Below are positions 1-6,012 of a stretch of 6,596 nucleotides of DNA, piece by piece. The position numbers were made by a program, and so were the translations under genes. This DNA is from an uncultured Flavonifractor sp. (GTDB lineage Bacteria > Bacillota > Clostridia > Oscillospirales > Oscillospiraceae). The notes below the pieces were generated by a model. The model ran no database searches, was not told where the DNA came from, and worked only from the letters and a program-made list of their open reading frames with translations. Positions within the stretch are counted from its first letter, which is position 1. Each line of letters opens with the position of its first letter. Location of the stretch: contig CAJUDT010000111.1 of assembly GCA_910585415.1 (NCBI GenBank), positions 1 through 6,596 of the forward strand. The letters are read 5' to 3'.

Positions 1-60
1 ACCCGCCGGAGGCAGGACCAGAAAACGAAACGTAGGGAGAACCGAGGAAGAGGCAACAGG
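1..60. other. Left edge, no recognisable feature
   Basis: The first 60 bases are purine-rich on the plus strand and lie outside the atoA terminator. No start codon with a plausible ribosome binding site and no family match can be read. They may be an intergenic stretch before a gene outside the window. Confidence 0.4.
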
Positions 61-112
61 AAAAAAGCGCAAAGAGAAAAGCGATGCCCCCCGAAATCTC
101 GGAGGGCACCGC
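61..112 (-). terminator. Rho-independent terminator of the thl-atoD-atoA operon
   Basis: A 14-bp stem (arms 81-94 and 99-112, loop 95-98) lies just past the atoA stop codon. On the minus strand it is followed by TTTT and, after a few bases, by TTTTTT (61-66). The arms have two mismatches when read as plus-strand RNA, but both become G-U wobble pairs in minus-strand RNA, so the sequence appears built to stop leftward transcription. The plus strand also has a T-run after the stem, so some bidirectional activity is possible. Confidence 0.85.
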
Positions 113-134
113 TTTTTTCAGACCAAAGAAACCC

Positions 135-785
135 TTAGCACATCGGTTTCAGGTCAGGAGAAACAATCAAGGTAGCCTCAGTAGCCTCCTGCACCTGCTC
201 AACGGTAAACTCGGGGTTAATCTCCACCAGCTCCAACCCCTTGTCGGTGACATCAATAACGCACATCTCTGTGATAATCTTAGTCACGCAGGTCTGGGTG
301 GTCAGAGGCAGAGTACACTCCTTCAAAATTTTAGGAGCCCCCTTCTGGGTGTGTTCCATCGCGACAATAACGTTCTTAGCGCCAGCGCACAGATCCATCG
401 CGCCGCCCATACCGGGCACCATCTTGCCGGGAATAATCCAGTTGGCCAGATTACCCTTTTCATCCACCTGAAGGGCCCCCAGCACGGTGGCATTGACATG
501 CCCGCCGCGAATCAGCCCAAAGGAGGTAGCGGAATCAATAAACGCACCGCCCACCGCCACGGAGGAGGAAGCGCCGCCCGCGTCGCAGACGTTAAAATCA
601 TTGACCTCCGGCTTGGTGCCGGCGCCGGCCATACCCAGCTCGGCCTCCAGAATCACATGTACATCCTCGGGCAGATAGGCGGGAATCATAGTGGGCAGGC
701 CAATTCCCAGGTTGACAAAATCGCCGTCCTTGAACTCCTTCGCGGCACGCTTGGCGATAAAGCTCTTAATCATTCCCTTTTCCAT
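135..785 (-). CDS. atoA: CoA-transferase subunit B (acetoacetate/butyrate type)
   Basis: This is the beta subunit of a class I CoA-transferase (AtoA/CtfB/ScoB family). It moves CoA between an acyl-CoA and a free acid through a glutamyl-CoA thioester intermediate, acting in the cytoplasm with subunit A. The 216 residues are the usual length. VNLGIGLP (residues 24-31), the LIRGGHV...VLGALQVDEKGN...ANWI stretch and the PGKM-GMGGAMDL block match family members from end to end. By recalled alignment with Clostridium CtfB the catalytic glutamate is E49. Here it sits in A-E-L-G, where CtfB has S-E-N-G. The start is set by a GGGAGG Shine-Dalgarno 8-9 bases upstream. The ATG shares one base with the atoD stop codon (TAATG), which suggests translational coupling and balanced subunit output. 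The natural acid partner (acetate, butyrate or acetoacetate) cannot be decided from sequence alone. Confidence 0.93.
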   Translation of the reverse strand: MEKGMIKSFIAKRAAKEFKDGDFVNLGIGLPTMIPAYLPEDVHVILEAELGMAGAGTKPEVNDFNVCDAGGASSSVAVGGAFIDSATSFGLIRGGHVNATVLGALQVDEKGNLANWIIPGKMVPGMGGAMDLCAGAKNVIVAMEHTQKGAPKILKECTLPLTTQTCVTKIITEMCVIDVTDKGLELVEINPEFTVEQVQEATEATLIVSPDLKPMC

Positions 786-1468
786 TAGTTCTTACCTCCC
801 ACAATATAGTCCACCAGCACGCCCTGGATCAGGACATCATCGGGGTCAATCATCTCGACGAGCTCGTCAGCCTGACAGATCACCGTGTCGGCGGCCGTCG
901 CCATAACCGTGTTGAAATTCCGGGCGGTGCCGTGAATCTTCACGTTGCCGTACTTGTCCGCCACGGAGCCATAAATGAAGGCAATGTCGGCGCGAAGGGG
1001 ACGCTCCAGCAGATATTCCTTGCCGTCGATGACAATGGACTCCTTGTTGGCGGTGCCGGAGGCATCCTCCGCACCCACGCCCACGGGGGTACCCAGACCA
1101 GTGGGGGTCAGCACGCCGCCCAGGCCGTAGCCGCCAGCCCGAATCTTCTCCGCCAGGGAGCCCTGGGGCACCAGAGTGACCTTCATGGTCCCGGCGTTCA
1201 TCATCTGGCCGACTTCCTTGTTCATGCCGATGTGGGTGGCAATGAGGTGCTTCACCTGACCATTGTGGATAATCTCCTGTACACCCAGCAGACGCCCGCC
1301 GGGCAGGCCGCCGTCGTTGCAAATGACCGTCAAATCCTTCACGCCGGACTCGGCCAGGGCGTGCATCAGCTTGTCAGGTCCGCCGCAGCCCAGGAAGCCG
1401 CCTACCATAATCGTCATTCCGTCCTTGACCAGAGCGACGGCCTCTTGAATGGATGTAATCTTAGCCAT
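785..1468 (-). CDS. atoD: CoA-transferase subunit A (acetoacetate/butyrate type)
   Basis: This is the alpha subunit of the same class I CoA-transferase (AtoD/CtfA/ScoA family), 227 residues. The family's first signature is complete: D16-G-M-T-I-M-V-G-G-F-x3-G-x-P31. Later landmarks are the GGYGLGGVLTPTGLGTPV glycine loop (112-129), GNVKIHGTARNFNTVMATAA (174-193) and the C-terminal VLVDYIV. The alpha subunit contributes much of the CoA-binding surface, while the catalytic Glu lies on subunit B. A GAGGAGGT Shine-Dalgarno sits 8-9 bases before the ATG. The gene follows thl after 51 bases with no terminator between them, and it overlaps atoA by one base, so the three genes very likely form one transcript. 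Assignment to the AtoD/CtfA group is solid; the choice among atoD, ctfA and scoA names is conventional. Confidence 0.93.
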   Translation of the reverse strand: MAKITSIQEAVALVKDGMTIMVGGFLGCGGPDKLMHALAESGVKDLTVICNDGGLPGGRLLGVQEIIHNGQVKHLIATHIGMNKEVGQMMNAGTMKVTLVPQGSLAEKIRAGGYGLGGVLTPTGLGTPVGVGAEDASGTANKESIVIDGKEYLLERPLRADIAFIYGSVADKYGNVKIHGTARNFNTVMATAADTVICQADELVEMIDPDDVLIQGVLVDYIVGGKN

Positions 1469-1519
1469 TGTTGTTTACCTCCTCAAATTTTGTGCTGTGG
1501 CCGGGCCGGGCCGTCTGTC

Positions 1520-2779
1520 TCAGCACTTCTCAAAAATCGTGGAAACGCCCATGCCGCCGCCGATGCAGAGGGTGGCCAGACCCTTCTTGGCGCCGTCCCG
1601 CTTGGCCAGCTCGTGGAGCAGGGTGACGATAATCCGCGCACCGGAAGCGCCCACAGGGTGGCCGATGGAAATCGCGCCGCCGTTGACGTTGACCTTGCTC
1701 AAATCAAAGCCCAGCTCACGGGCCACGGCGATGGACTGGGCCGCAAAGGCCTCGTTGGCCTCCACCAGGTCGATGTCCCCGATGGTGACATTGGCCTTCT
1801 CCATGGCCTGACGGCAGGCGGGCACAGGGCCGACACCCATAATCTTGGGGTCCACGCCGCCCTGACCCCAGCCAATCAGCTTGGCCATGGGCTTCAGGCC
1901 GTATTTCTCCACCGCCTCGCCGGAGGCCAGCAGGATGGCGGCAGCGCCGTCGTTGATGCCGGAGGCGTTGGCGGCAGTGACCCGCTGCACATGCTGCTTG
2001 GCGTCGGCCTCGTGGACCTTGGAGGGCTCAAAGGTATGGACAATCTGATCCTCCACGCCCTCGGGACCCACAGGGAACGCGCCCCGCAGCTTGCCGATGC
2101 CCTCTACCGTCACACCGGCCTTGGGGAACTCGTCCACCTTGAACTCCACCATTTCCTTCTTCTTCTTGACCATCACGGGGACGATCTCCGCCTCAAAGCG
2201 GCCGGACTTCTGGGCGGCCTCGGCCTTCTGCTGGGAGGAAGCCGCAAACTCGTCCTGCTCGGCGCGGGTGATGCCCCACACGTCGTTGATGTTCTCGGCG
2301 GTGGTGCCCATGTGGTAGTTGTTATAGGCGTCCCACAGGCCGTCCTTAATCATGGTGTCCACCAGCTTCTTGTCGCCCATGCGAGCGCCCCAGCGGGCGT
2401 CCATGGAGGCAAAGGGAGCCGCGCTCATGTTCTCAGTGCCGCCGGCCACGATGATATCCGCGTCACCCACCAGGATGGCCCGTGCGCCCTCGATGACGCT
2501 CTTCATGCCGGAGCCGCAGACCATGCCCACGGTGTAGGCGGGAACGGAGTAGGGGATACCGGCCTTGATGCCCACCTGACGGGCCACGTTCTGACCCTGG
2601 GCTGCGGTGAGCACGCAGCCGAACATGACCTCGTCCACCTGCTCAGGCTTCACACCGCCGCGGGAGAGGACTTCCTTGACCACCACAGCGCCCAGGTCGG
2701 CGGCAGGGACGTCCTTCAGACTGCCGCCGAAAGTACCCACGGCAGTACGGCAGCAGTTGACAACATAGACTTCTTTCAT
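1520..2779 (-). CDS. thl: Acetyl-CoA acetyltransferase (biosynthetic-type thiolase)
   Basis: This thiolase condenses two acetyl-CoA to acetoacetyl-CoA and CoA, or does the reverse, in the cytoplasm. It is the entry step of butyrate formation and the partner reaction of acetoacetate CoA-transfer. All catalytic parts are visible: nucleophile C88 in VCGSG, N342 in NEAFA, H374 in GHPVGASG and C405 in CIGGGMG. The start region (MKEVYVVNCCRTAVGTFGG) and the DGLWDAYNNYHMGTTAENI segment closely resemble clostridial ThlA. Two features are odd. The protein is 419 residues where about 392 is usual, because residues 236-266 replace a 5-residue stretch between KLRGAF and VTAANASG. Residue 85, usually Asn three positions before the active Cys, is Gly. 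The ATG has GGAGGT 8 bases upstream. It is the first gene of the operon and is followed by both CoA-transferase subunits. Confidence 0.95.
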   Translation of the reverse strand: MKEVYVVNCCRTAVGTFGGSLKDVPAADLGAVVVKEVLSRGGVKPEQVDEVMFGCVLTAAQGQNVARQVGIKAGIPYSVPAYTVGMVCGSGMKSVIEGARAILVGDADIIVAGGTENMSAAPFASMDARWGARMGDKKLVDTMIKDGLWDAYNNYHMGTTAENINDVWGITRAEQDEFAASSQQKAEAAQKSGRFEAEIVPVMVKKKKEMVEFKVDEFPKAGVTVEGIGKLRGAFPVGPEGVEDQIVHTFEPSKVHEADAKQHVQRVTAANASGINDGAAAILLASGEAVEKYGLKPMAKLIGWGQGGVDPKIMGVGPVPACRQAMEKANVTIGDIDLVEANEAFAAQSIAVARELGFDLSKVNVNGGAISIGHPVGASGARIIVTLLHELAKRDGAKKGLATLCIGGGMGVSTIFEKC

Positions 2780-2820
2780 GTGTAAAGACCTCCATTAGCT
2801 TTTTGATGTAACAGTTCTGA

Positions 2821-2843
2821 TATTTCCTACCAGAAAGGAAATA
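2821..2843. promoter_or_regulatory. Palindrome in the thl leader, candidate operator
   Basis: This is a perfect 8-bp inverted repeat, TATTTCCT (2821-2828) and AGGAAATA (2836-2843), with a 7-base spacer. It lies just downstream of the predicted thl start site (near 2850) and about 40 bases before the start codon. The size and symmetry fit the operator of a dimeric repressor. It could instead act as an AU-rich hairpin in the mRNA leader. I do not recognise the cognate regulator. Confidence 0.5.
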
Positions 2844-2856
2844 CCCGTTCTGCCTA

Positions 2857-2885
2857 ATTATACTCTCCTGTATGCTAAAAAGCAA
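2857..2885 (-). promoter_or_regulatory. Sigma-A-type promoter of thl-atoD-atoA
   Basis: On the minus strand TATAAT (2857-2862) is a perfect -10 box. It is preceded after 17 bases by TTGCTT (2880-2885), a weak -35 that keeps TTG. Transcription would begin near 2850 and give a leader of about 70 nt ending in GGAGGT before the thl ATG. The promoter lies between the jag terminator and thl, which makes the metabolic operon independent of the rpmH operon. Confidence 0.6.
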
Positions 2886-2930
2886 CCGCTGTGGCCTGGG
2901 TATTTGTGAATTTTTTGTAAGGAGCGGGGC

Positions 2931-2965
2931 AAAAAACGCCCGCCGGAGTTTTTCTCCGGCGGGCG
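2931..2965 (-). terminator. Rho-independent terminator of the rpmH-rnpA-yidD-yidC-jag operon
   Basis: This is a perfect 12-bp GC-rich stem (arms 2937-2948 and 2954-2965) with a five-base loop. On the minus strand only, it is followed at once by TTTTTT (2931-2936). It lies 47 bases past the jag stop codon. No T-run follows it on the plus strand. Confidence 0.93.
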
Positions 2966-3012
2966 GGGGTTACAGGGGCATGGGAATAGCCGTAGGGACC
3001 GGTTCTCTGGTC

Positions 3013-3822
3013 CTAGCGGTGCTCGCCCCGGCTGTAGGCCACCACCGTGTGGCGGTTGGGCTCGGTGCCCACCGAGTAGGTGGTCACATCCGGGTAATCC
3101 TGCAGCGCGGTATGAATCACGTGGCGCTCGTAGGCGTTCATGGCCTCCAGGGTGACGTTCTTGCGGTACTTGACCACCTTGCCCGCCACCTTGCGGGCCA
3201 GACGGGTCAGGGATTCCTCCCGCTTGGCCCGGTAGCCCTCGGCATCCAGGTGGATGCGCACGCGCTTGGTCTGGCCCCGGTTGACGCTATAGCTGGTCAG
3301 CTGCTGGATGGCGTCCAGAGTCTCTCCCCGGCGGCCGATGAGGGCCCCCAGGTTCTCTCCCAGCAGCTCCACCTGATATACCCCCTGTCCGTCCACCTTA
3401 ACCGAGGGCTTGGCGTCGGCGCCCATATGCTCCAGCAGTCCGGTGAGGAAAGCGGTAATCTGGGCGGTCTTGGCCTCGTCCCCCAGCTCCTGGGCGGGCG
3501 TCTCCGGGGCCTTCTCCCGGGCGGGCGGGGGAGGGGCGTCCACGACGGGCTTAGGCGCGGGCTCCCGCCGGACCGGGGGTACGGGCTTGGGTTCCGGTTT
3601 GGCTTCCGGCGGAGGAGGGGCGGGCTTGACCGGTTCGGGCTCGTCGGGGGCCTCATAGGTCACCTTGACCTTGGCCGGACTGCTGCCAATTCCCAGAAAG
3701 CCGGACTTGGCCCGCTCCAGAACCTCCACCGAGACATCGTCCCGGTCCATACCCAGCTTCATCAGCGCCGCTTCAATGGCGGCATCCTCGGTCTTGCCGG
3801 TGCTTTCAATCCATTTCAGCAT
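3013..3822 (-). CDS. jag: Jag/KhpB, KH-R3H RNA-binding protein
   Basis: This is the RNA-binding protein called Jag, SpoIIIJ-associated protein, KhpB or EloR. It has 269 residues in the usual order. A Jag-N domain (about 1-55, with the AKSGFLGIGSSPAKVKV core) is followed by a proline-rich linker (about 60-112), a type II KH domain with the GxxG loop G-R-R-G at 163-166, and an R3H domain carrying the R233-x3-H237 signature. In Firmicutes it pairs with KhpA and influences cell elongation and division, probably through RNA binding. The link with YidC is mainly gene order. The linker has PEPKP/PPPP-like runs and should be disordered, and it makes the protein longer than B. subtilis Jag (about 208 residues). 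A GAGGAGAG Shine-Dalgarno precedes the ATG. It is the last gene of the operon, 39 bases after yidC. Confidence 0.95.
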   Translation of the reverse strand: MLKWIESTGKTEDAAIEAALMKLGMDRDDVSVEVLERAKSGFLGIGSSPAKVKVTYEAPDEPEPVKPAPPPPEAKPEPKPVPPVRREPAPKPVVDAPPPPAREKAPETPAQELGDEAKTAQITAFLTGLLEHMGADAKPSVKVDGQGVYQVELLGENLGALIGRRGETLDAIQQLTSYSVNRGQTKRVRIHLDAEGYRAKREESLTRLARKVAGKVVKYRKNVTLEAMNAYERHVIHTALQDYPDVTTYSVGTEPNRHTVVAYSRGEHR

Positions 3823-3845
3823 AGAGTGTTATCTCTCCTCTTGCA

Positions 3846-3863
3846 AACGGCCCGCGGACCGTT
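3846..3863 (-). other. Intercistronic hairpin between yidC and jag
   Basis: This 18-base near-perfect palindrome (AACGG-y-CCGCGG-r-CCGTT) begins within the yidC stop codon and ends before the jag Shine-Dalgarno. As minus-strand RNA it folds into a 7-bp stem with one G-U pair and a four-base loop. No T-run follows, so it is not a terminator. It may mark RNA processing or shield the end of yidC. Confidence 0.4.
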
Positions 3864-5277
3864 ACTTTGTTTCATCTGATTCGTCCGATTCCTCGGCTTC
3901 CTCGGCATAGGGGGCCTCGGCCTCCGCGCCGCCGTCCTCAAGGGCATCCTCCAGAACCGCGCCGTCGTCCTCCAACACATCCTCCGGGACCTCGGACTCC
4001 TCCAAGACCGGCTGCAAGGCGGTCTCCATGGGGACCTCCAGGCCCTCGGGCTCCTCGGGGACCTCAGCGCTGTCCTGCTGGACGAACAGGGGGGCCTCGC
4101 CGGGGTAGGCGGTGGGGCCGTCGGGGCTGTACCGGTAGGGGTCGTAGGCCCGTCCCCGGGCGTACTGGCGCATACCCACCCGGCTGGCCTCCTTCACGGC
4201 GGCGGAGATTTTGCCGTCCTCCTGGGCGGGCTTCTTCTCGCCCTTCTTCTTTTTGCCCTTGTGGAGCTTCTCTTCCTCCAGGCGGCGGGCCCGCTCCTCG
4301 GCGGCAAGGCGCTTGCGCTCCTTTTCTTCCTCCTTCTCCCGGAGCTCCCGCTCCGCCTGCATGGCGGCGGCTCTGGCGTAGTCCTTCTTCAAGAGCTGCT
4401 GGCTCACCAGCTCCTGTATCATGGACAGCAGGTTATTGGCAATCCAGTAGATACAAAGGGCGGCGGGCATGGAAAAGCCAATCCACAAGGACATGAGGGG
4501 GGACATAATGAGCATGGACTTCATAGAGGGATTGTTCGCGGCCTGGGCGCTCTTCTGATTGACGGCATTGGTTTTCATGCTCAGCAGGGAGAACAGGAAA
4601 CCGGACACCGCAGAAATCAGGGGGAGCAGAAACAGGCCGATACCCCCGGCAATGGTCCAGAATTTCAGCTGCGGAATCTGGGACAAGTCCACCAGCCCCA
4701 GAAAGTCGAAGTTAATGGCGAACACGCGGCTGCCCGCCTCGCCCAAAGCGGCCTGTACAGAGGCCAGATTGTCCGGGGTAATGAGGGAGGACAGGTAGAG
4801 CTGGTTGTAAGCGGTGTTGGCAAACTGCGCGGCATCCGCCGCCTCCTTGACCCAGCCCATGTCCACGGCGGCGGAGCTCCAGTTGACAGCATTGGCCACC
4901 ACGTCCAGGAGCTCCTGGGTGTTGATGCCCATCATGTACTTCAGGGGCTGACGGATGATGGCGTAAAGGGGGAGCAGAATCAGCAGGGGAAGGAAGGACC
5001 ACAGACAGCCCCCCATGGGGTTGACATTCTCCTTCTCATAGAGCTTCTGAATCTCCAGATTATAGCGCTCCTTGTCCTTGCCGTACTGCTTTTGGAGCTT
5101 GTTCATCTTGTCCGAGAGCATGTTCATCTGAATCATACTGCGCTTGCCCTTCAAGGAGAAGGGAAAGAGAATCAGCTTGACCACGATGGCGAACAGAATG
5201 AGCGCGAGTCCGTAGCTGCCGCACCAGTCGTAGAACACTTGCAGCAGCCATACAAACGGGGTGAGGATGATTTCCAT
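3862..5277 (-). CDS. yidC: Membrane protein insertase YidC/Oxa1 with long charged C-terminal tail
   Basis: This YidC/Oxa1-family insertase places membrane proteins in the cytoplasmic membrane, alone or with SecYEG. It has 471 residues. The first membrane segment (about 22-40, GLALILFAIVVKLILFPF) carries K34 where B. subtilis SpoIIIJ has the groove arginine. A cytoplasmic helical hairpin follows (about 48-82), then NPMGGCLWSFLPLLILLPLYAII (86-108). Further membrane segments lie at about 206-234, 256-268 and 270-288. There is no lipoprotein signal. After about residue 298 comes a tail of some 170 residues: an E/K/R-rich helix (300-340), a basic patch KGKKKKGEKK (340-349), and an acidic end with 29 Asp/Glu among residues 400-471. 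The start at 5277 is chosen because GGAGG lies 7 bases upstream. An in-frame ATG at 5328 would lie inside yidD, has no comparable site, and would add 17 polar residues. Confidence 0.93.
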   Translation of the reverse strand: MEIILTPFVWLLQVFYDWCGSYGLALILFAIVVKLILFPFSLKGKRSMIQMNMLSDKMNKLQKQYGKDKERYNLEIQKLYEKENVNPMGGCLWSFLPLLILLPLYAIIRQPLKYMMGINTQELLDVVANAVNWSSAAVDMGWVKEAADAAQFANTAYNQLYLSSLITPDNLASVQAALGEAGSRVFAINFDFLGLVDLSQIPQLKFWTIAGGIGLFLLPLISAVSGFLFSLLSMKTNAVNQKSAQAANNPSMKSMLIMSPLMSLWIGFSMPAALCIYWIANNLLSMIQELVSQQLLKKDYARAAAMQAERELREKEEEKERKRLAAEERARRLEEEKLHKGKKKKGEKKPAQEDGKISAAVKEASRVGMRQYARGRAYDPYRYSPDGPTAYPGEAPLFVQQDSAEVPEEPEGLEVPMETALQPVLEESEVPEDVLEDDGAVLEDALEDGGAEAEAPYAEEAEESDESDETK

Positions 5278-5284
5278 TGACGGG

Positions 5285-5289
5285 CCTCC
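5285..5289 (-). promoter_or_regulatory. Ribosome binding site fixing the yidC start
   Basis: GGAGG on the minus strand lies 7 bases before the ATG at 5277. This favours the 471-residue YidC over a longer form beginning at 5328. Confidence 0.8.
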
Positions 5290-5311
5290 AAGTTCATTTG
5301 TGGTTCCCGAA

Positions 5312-5530
5312 TCAGGGGACGGGGTCATACTGAATGCTGGTCTGCCGGTGGAAGGGCTGGCATTTAAGCAGGCGGCGCAGGGAGAGCCAGCCGCCCTTTA
5401 GAGCGCCGTATTTCTCCACCGCCTCCAGGGCGTAGGCCGAGCAGGTGGGGATAAACCGGCAGCAGGGGGGACGGCCGGGGGAAATATAGGTCCGATAAGC
5501 CCGGATGAGGGCCAGCAGCAGGCCCTTCAT
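5312..5530 (-). CDS. yidD: YidD, membrane protein insertion efficiency factor
   Basis: YidD is a small inner-leaflet protein that in E. coli assists YidC-dependent insertion of membrane proteins. The 72 residues are of normal length. They show the amphipathic N-terminal helix (LLLALIRAYRTYISP), the cysteine-rich core C23-C24-R-F-I-P-T-C30-S with AYALEAVEKYGALKG after it, then LLKC57QPF and the closing YDPVP. The family's short link between the PFH and YDPVP motifs is about three residues longer here (HRQTSIQYDPVP). Its ATG overlaps the rnpA stop codon by four bases (ATGA), with GGGAGGGG just upstream, so translation is probably coupled. yidC follows after 34 bases, consistent with a shared membrane-insertion role. 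Confidence 0.95.
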   Translation of the reverse strand: MKGLLLALIRAYRTYISPGRPPCCRFIPTCSAYALEAVEKYGALKGGWLSLRRLLKCQPFHRQTSIQYDPVP

Positions 5531-5880
5531 GGCCCTTTCCCCTCCCGCCGGAGGAGGTGCAGCTTGTCCATCAGCTGGAGCAAGGAGCGCTCCAGCTCGC
5601 CAAACCGGGCGTGCCCGGCCCGGACCCGGGCCACCGCCACCAAATCATAGCCGGGAAGAAAGGCGTCCTCATGGATGCGGTAGGCCTCCCGAATGCGGCG
5701 GCGGGTGCGGTTGCGCCGGACGGCCTTTCCCACCTTGGTGCCCACCGTGACGCCCAGACGGCTGTAGCCCAGCCGGTTTTTCCGGCAGTAGAGGGCCAGA
5801 GTGGGGGACACGGCGCTTTTCCCCTTGCTGTAGAGGCGGCGGAACTGGTGGTTTTGTTTGAGGGATACGGTATGCTTCAC
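5527..5880 (-). CDS. rnpA: Ribonuclease P protein component
   Basis: This is the protein subunit of RNase P, which with the rnpB RNA removes 5' leaders from pre-tRNAs. It has 117 residues, normal for the family. F13-R-R-L-Y17 belongs to the central cleft that contacts the pre-tRNA leader. The RNR motif is KAVRRNRTRRRIREAYR (52-68), and YDLVAVAR (78-85) is the last core strand. The start codon is GTG: the KHTVSLKQNHQFRRLY opening aligns with family N-termini and no better ATG exists. AAGGGG lies 10 bases upstream. The gene is the second in the operon and overlaps yidD by four bases. The short C-terminal end (RREGKGP) carries no recognised motif. Confidence 0.95.
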   Translation of the reverse strand: MKHTVSLKQNHQFRRLYSKGKSAVSPTLALYCRKNRLGYSRLGVTVGTKVGKAVRRNRTRRRIREAYRIHEDAFLPGYDLVAVARVRAGHARFGELERSLLQLMDKLHLLRREGKGP

Positions 5881-5884
5881 GGCT

Positions 5885-5896
5885 GGGGTTCCCCTT
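5885..5896 (-). promoter_or_regulatory. rnpA ribosome binding site inside a small hairpin
   Basis: The rnpA Shine-Dalgarno (AAGGGG, 5891-5896) is followed by AACCCC, so GGG-GAAC-CCC can pair and partly hide it. Together with the GTG start codon this may lower translation initiation relative to rpmH. The fold is small, so its effect is uncertain. Confidence 0.4.
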
Positions 5897-5907
5897 CTCT
5901 AAATGCT

Positions 5908-5948
5908 GTACAGGGGCGGTGGGAAAAGCTCCCCCGCCCCTTGTGTAC
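5908..5948 (-). other. Strong hairpin between rpmH and rnpA
   Basis: The 132-base rpmH-rnpA gap contains a stem of three pieces: GTACA (5908-5912) with TGTAC (5944-5948), GGGGCGG (5913-5919) with CCGCCCC (5934-5940), and GGG (5921-5923) with CCC (5931-5933). It has two small bulges and the loop 5924-5930. No T-run follows on the minus strand, so it is unlikely to be a full terminator. It could be a processing or stability element that lets rpmH be expressed above rnpA. Confidence 0.5.
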
Positions 5949-6012
5949 CCCGTTGGCGCGCGGCCCCCGGGGCTTTGAATCGCCCTTCTTATTCCATTCC
6001 CGGCGCCAAAAC

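Noticed and set aside
932..2785. A 617-codon open frame on the plus strand across atoD and thl
   Set aside because: It lies antisense to two well-recognised genes, is rich in His/Gly/Leu as expected from the reverse complement of GC-rich codons, matches no family I know, and has no credible ribosome binding site.
2904..2921. Rex-like redox operator upstream of the thl promoter
   Set aside because: The left half TTGTGAA is perfect, but the right half (TTGTAAG against TTCACAA) matches at only three of seven positions, and the site lies upstream of the -35.
4261..5280. Long plus-strand open frames opposite yidC and jag (also 2872-3879 and 3867-4496)
   Set aside because: They are codon-bias shadows of confidently identified genes, with low-complexity translations and no family resemblance.
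5278..5328. Longer YidC starting at ATG 5328
   Set aside because: It would begin inside yidD, add 17 polar residues before the first hydrophobic helix, and ignore the GGAGG placed 7 bases before the ATG at 5277.
5951..5980. A second terminator-like GC palindrome in the rpmH-rnpA gap (around CCCCGGGG)
   Set aside because: The self-complementary core leaves no room for a loop, and no T-run follows on either strand.
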